Below are positions 62,622 through 64,000 of a stretch of 64,000 bases of DNA, in pieces. Position 1 is the first letter of the stretch. Every line of letters begins with the position of its first letter. Location: NCBI RefSeq assembly GCF_964026585.1, contig NZ_OZ032160.1, forward strand, positions 496,001-560,000, given 5' to 3'. Position numbers and translations under genes: made by a program. The notes beneath the pieces were generated by a model. The model was not told where the DNA came from. It did no database searches and saw only the letters and a program-made list of their open reading frames with translations. This DNA comes from Candidatus Endowatersipora endosymbiont of Watersipora subatra. GTDB lineage: Bacteria > Pseudomonadota > Alphaproteobacteria > Rhizobiales > Rhizobiaceae.

Positions 62622-63680
62622 TTACTGATATTGATGATAGTGAACCTTAATGCTTTCCTTTTTCTTCTTAAGATTTCGCCATTTTAAAACATTATCGTTA
62701 TGCTGTTGCAGTGTTTCAGAAAAAAAATGCCCCCCCCTCCCGTCAGCAACAAAAAACAAGTCACTAGTTTTCAGAGGCTGAGCAACAGCTTTCATGGATG
62801 CCAATCCAGGATTGGTGATTGGTGTTGGTGGGAGCCCATTAATTCGATAGGTGTTATAAGGTGTCGCATGGCGTATATCCGAGCGGTATATTGGCCTTCC
62901 CTTTGGTTTCCTTTTTCCACCAAATATTCCATATATGATTGTGGGATCTGATTCGAGTCGCATCCCTTTATTAAGCCGATTCATAAATACAGATGCAATG
63001 TGAGATCGTTCATTATGAATGCTAGTTTCTTTCTCAACAATTGAAGCTAAAATGACCAATTCTGATTCTGTTTTAACAGGTAATCCCTCAGAGCGCGTCG
63101 CCCAAATTCTTGCTAATTCTTTTTTTTGAGCTTGTTTTATTCTATTGATAAGCTCTATACGACTGGTTCCACGCGGAAAAAAATATGTATTGGGAAGCAA
63201 TGTTCCCTCCAAGGGCATAGAGGGAAGTCCCCCAACTAGTCTTGTGTCAACCTGGATCTTTTTCATAATCTGATAAGATGTCCAACCTTCAGGAAAAGTG
63301 ATCGAATATTCAATAACAGGTCCTTCTGTGAGCGTTTTTACAATATCATACATGCTCATCCCTGGTAAAAATAGAAATTCTCCCGCTTTCAGCTGTGATG
63401 ATTTTCCTAACATCCATACAGCACATAAAAACATATCTAATCCTCCTTGGCGAGGAATGATATCACGTGCAATAAGATCTGGTTCAATAGAATGAAATGT
63501 TGACCCTCTTTGAACTACATAAGTTGTTTCTTTTCTTAATGGACCCTCATCCTTAAATTTTTTATTTCCATACCAGGCAGAGAGGAAGAGGAGCATAAAC
63601 AGAAAGAGAGTAACTAATATAAAAAATCTAAAGAAAGAGAGAAAATAAATCAGAAGATTATTTGCTAAGGTTAACTGCAT
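62622..63680 (-). CDS. mltG: Endolytic murein transglycosylase MltG
   Basis: Inner-membrane lytic transglycosylase that cleaves nascent peptidoglycan and sets chain length. The 352-aa protein has an N-terminal membrane helix (residues 12-36), a LysM-like part (YVVQRGSTFHSIEPDLIARD) and the YceG domain. The catalytic glutamate is in ILASIVEKETSIHNER, followed by RLESDPTIIYGIFGGK and SDIRHATPYNTYRINGLPPTPITNPG. The position after fabF is conserved. Confidence 0.95.
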   Translation of the reverse strand: MQLTLANNLLIYFLSFFRFFILVTLFLFMLLFLSAWYGNKKFKDEGPLRKETTYVVQRGSTFHSIEPDLIARDIIPRQGGLDMFLCAVWMLGKSSQLKAGEFLFLPGMSMYDIVKTLTEGPVIEYSITFPEGWTSYQIMKKIQVDTRLVGGLPSMPLEGTLLPNTYFFPRGTSRIELINRIKQAQKKELARIWATRSEGLPVKTESELVILASIVEKETSIHNERSHIASVFMNRLNKGMRLESDPTIIYGIFGGKRKPKGRPIYRSDIRHATPYNTYRINGLPPTPITNPGLASMKAVAQPLKTSDLFFVADGRGGHFFSETLQQHNDNVLKWRNLKKKKESIKVHYHQYQ

Positions 63681-63824
63681 TGGATTCTTTTGATATAAAA
63701 AACATTATCTACATACTCCTGATTTTAGATGATAATTTGAGTTCTATGCAAACCAAATTAAGTTCTTGATATCATCCTTATCGTCTGATAACGAAGAGAA
63801 GTAACCATCGAAAAAAATCAGATC

Positions 63825-64000
63825 CTAAATCATTTTACGGAAAATCAGAGAAGCGTTAGTTCCTCCAAAACCAAATGAGTTCGACAAGACTGTTGTTAGT
63901 TCTTTTTCTTTAGAAACTTTAGGAACCAGATCGATTGGTGTCTTGATATCTGTATTCTCAAGATTAAGAGTTGGGGGAAGTTTATTATCCCGCATCGCTT
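63825..64000 (-). CDS. fabF: 3-oxoacyl-[acyl-carrier-protein] synthase II, C-terminal end
   Basis: Condensing enzyme of fatty-acid elongation. Only the last 58 codons are in the window: AMRDNKLPPTLNLENTD, then SNSFGFGGTNASLIFRKM and a TAG at 63825-63827. The GFGGTNA motif is the conserved end of KAS II active-site architecture (with Gly-rich loop contacting the catalytic histidines upstream). The 5' part lies beyond the right edge. It precedes mltG on the same strand, as usual in alphaproteobacteria. Confidence 0.93.
   Translation of the reverse strand, partial: AMRDNKLPPTLNLENTDIKTPIDLVPKVSKEKELTTVLSNSFGFGGTNASLIFRKMI

Overview
The window is a stretch of AT-rich alphaproteobacterial chromosome, most likely from a reduced, symbiont-type genome of the Rhodospirillales kind. 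The evidence is the gene content and gene order: NDUFA12-DUF2155, eno-ftsB-pdhA-pdhB-pdhC-lpd, sdhE-mfd, S49 peptidase-small protein-glyQ, holC-pepA next to lptF-lptG-lptD-surA-pdxA-rsmA, and fabF-mltG-gmk are all alphaproteobacterial neighbourhoods. Many neighbourhoods have lost a member, gaps are often 100-400 bp, and single genes show decay. From memory this resembles tunicate or invertebrate endosymbionts such as 'Candidatus Endolissoclinum', but that is a guess which only a database search could settle. I see no rRNA, insertion sequence, phage gene or CRISPR array.

Layout. 1-7.2 kb: partial pgm, tRNA-Gly, carbonic anhydrase, a Trm112-like protein, nuoDCBA (complex I, cut off after nuoD), tRNA-Asp and tRNA-Val, the NDUFA12-DUF2155 pair, tRNA-Trp. 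7.2-14.2 kb: lpd, pdhC, pdhB, pdhA, ftsB, eno, feeding pyruvate into the TCA cycle. 14.2-21.1 kb: an N-terminally truncated mfd, sdhE, a DUF502 membrane protein, glmS and glmU (UDP-GlcNAc synthesis). 21.5-29.2 kb: aspS facing gyrA, then glyQ, a 56-aa membrane microprotein, an S49 peptidase and a TrmN6-like methyltransferase. 29.6-33.4 kb: polyprenyl diphosphate synthase, ispE and ettA. 33.4-42.6 kb: murA, purD, a frameshifted ubiA, an FAD-linked oxidase, a Sua5 protein, a SCO1 protein and dxs. 42.7-45.7 kb: rplS, then a tight three-gene operon of redox and calcium-binding proteins. 45.7-52 kb: a 0.9-kb gene-free stretch, nrdJ (B12-dependent ribonucleotide reductase), a [2Fe-2S] ferredoxin and a ferredoxin-NADP reductase. 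52-64 kb: holC, pepA, lptF, lptG, lptD, surA, pdxA, rsmA, gmk, mltG and the end of fabF.

The genes describe a respiring aerobe with its own isoprenoid (dxs, ispE), ubiquinone (polyprenyl synthase, ubiA), peptidoglycan (glmS, glmU, murA, mltG) and LPS-export (lptD/F/G) pathways.

The most unusual item is the operon at 43334-45723. It encodes an exported EF-hand plus ABM-domain protein, a cytochrome b561, and a four-helix membrane protein carrying CDGSH, Fer4_19-like and CDGSH iron-sulfur modules. It looks like a membrane redox system that I cannot match to a described one. The other strong observations are the poly-A frameshift in ubiA, the Mfd lacking its UvrA-binding half beside a missing recG, and a cluster of TTAAGAGA octamers upstream of nrdJ.
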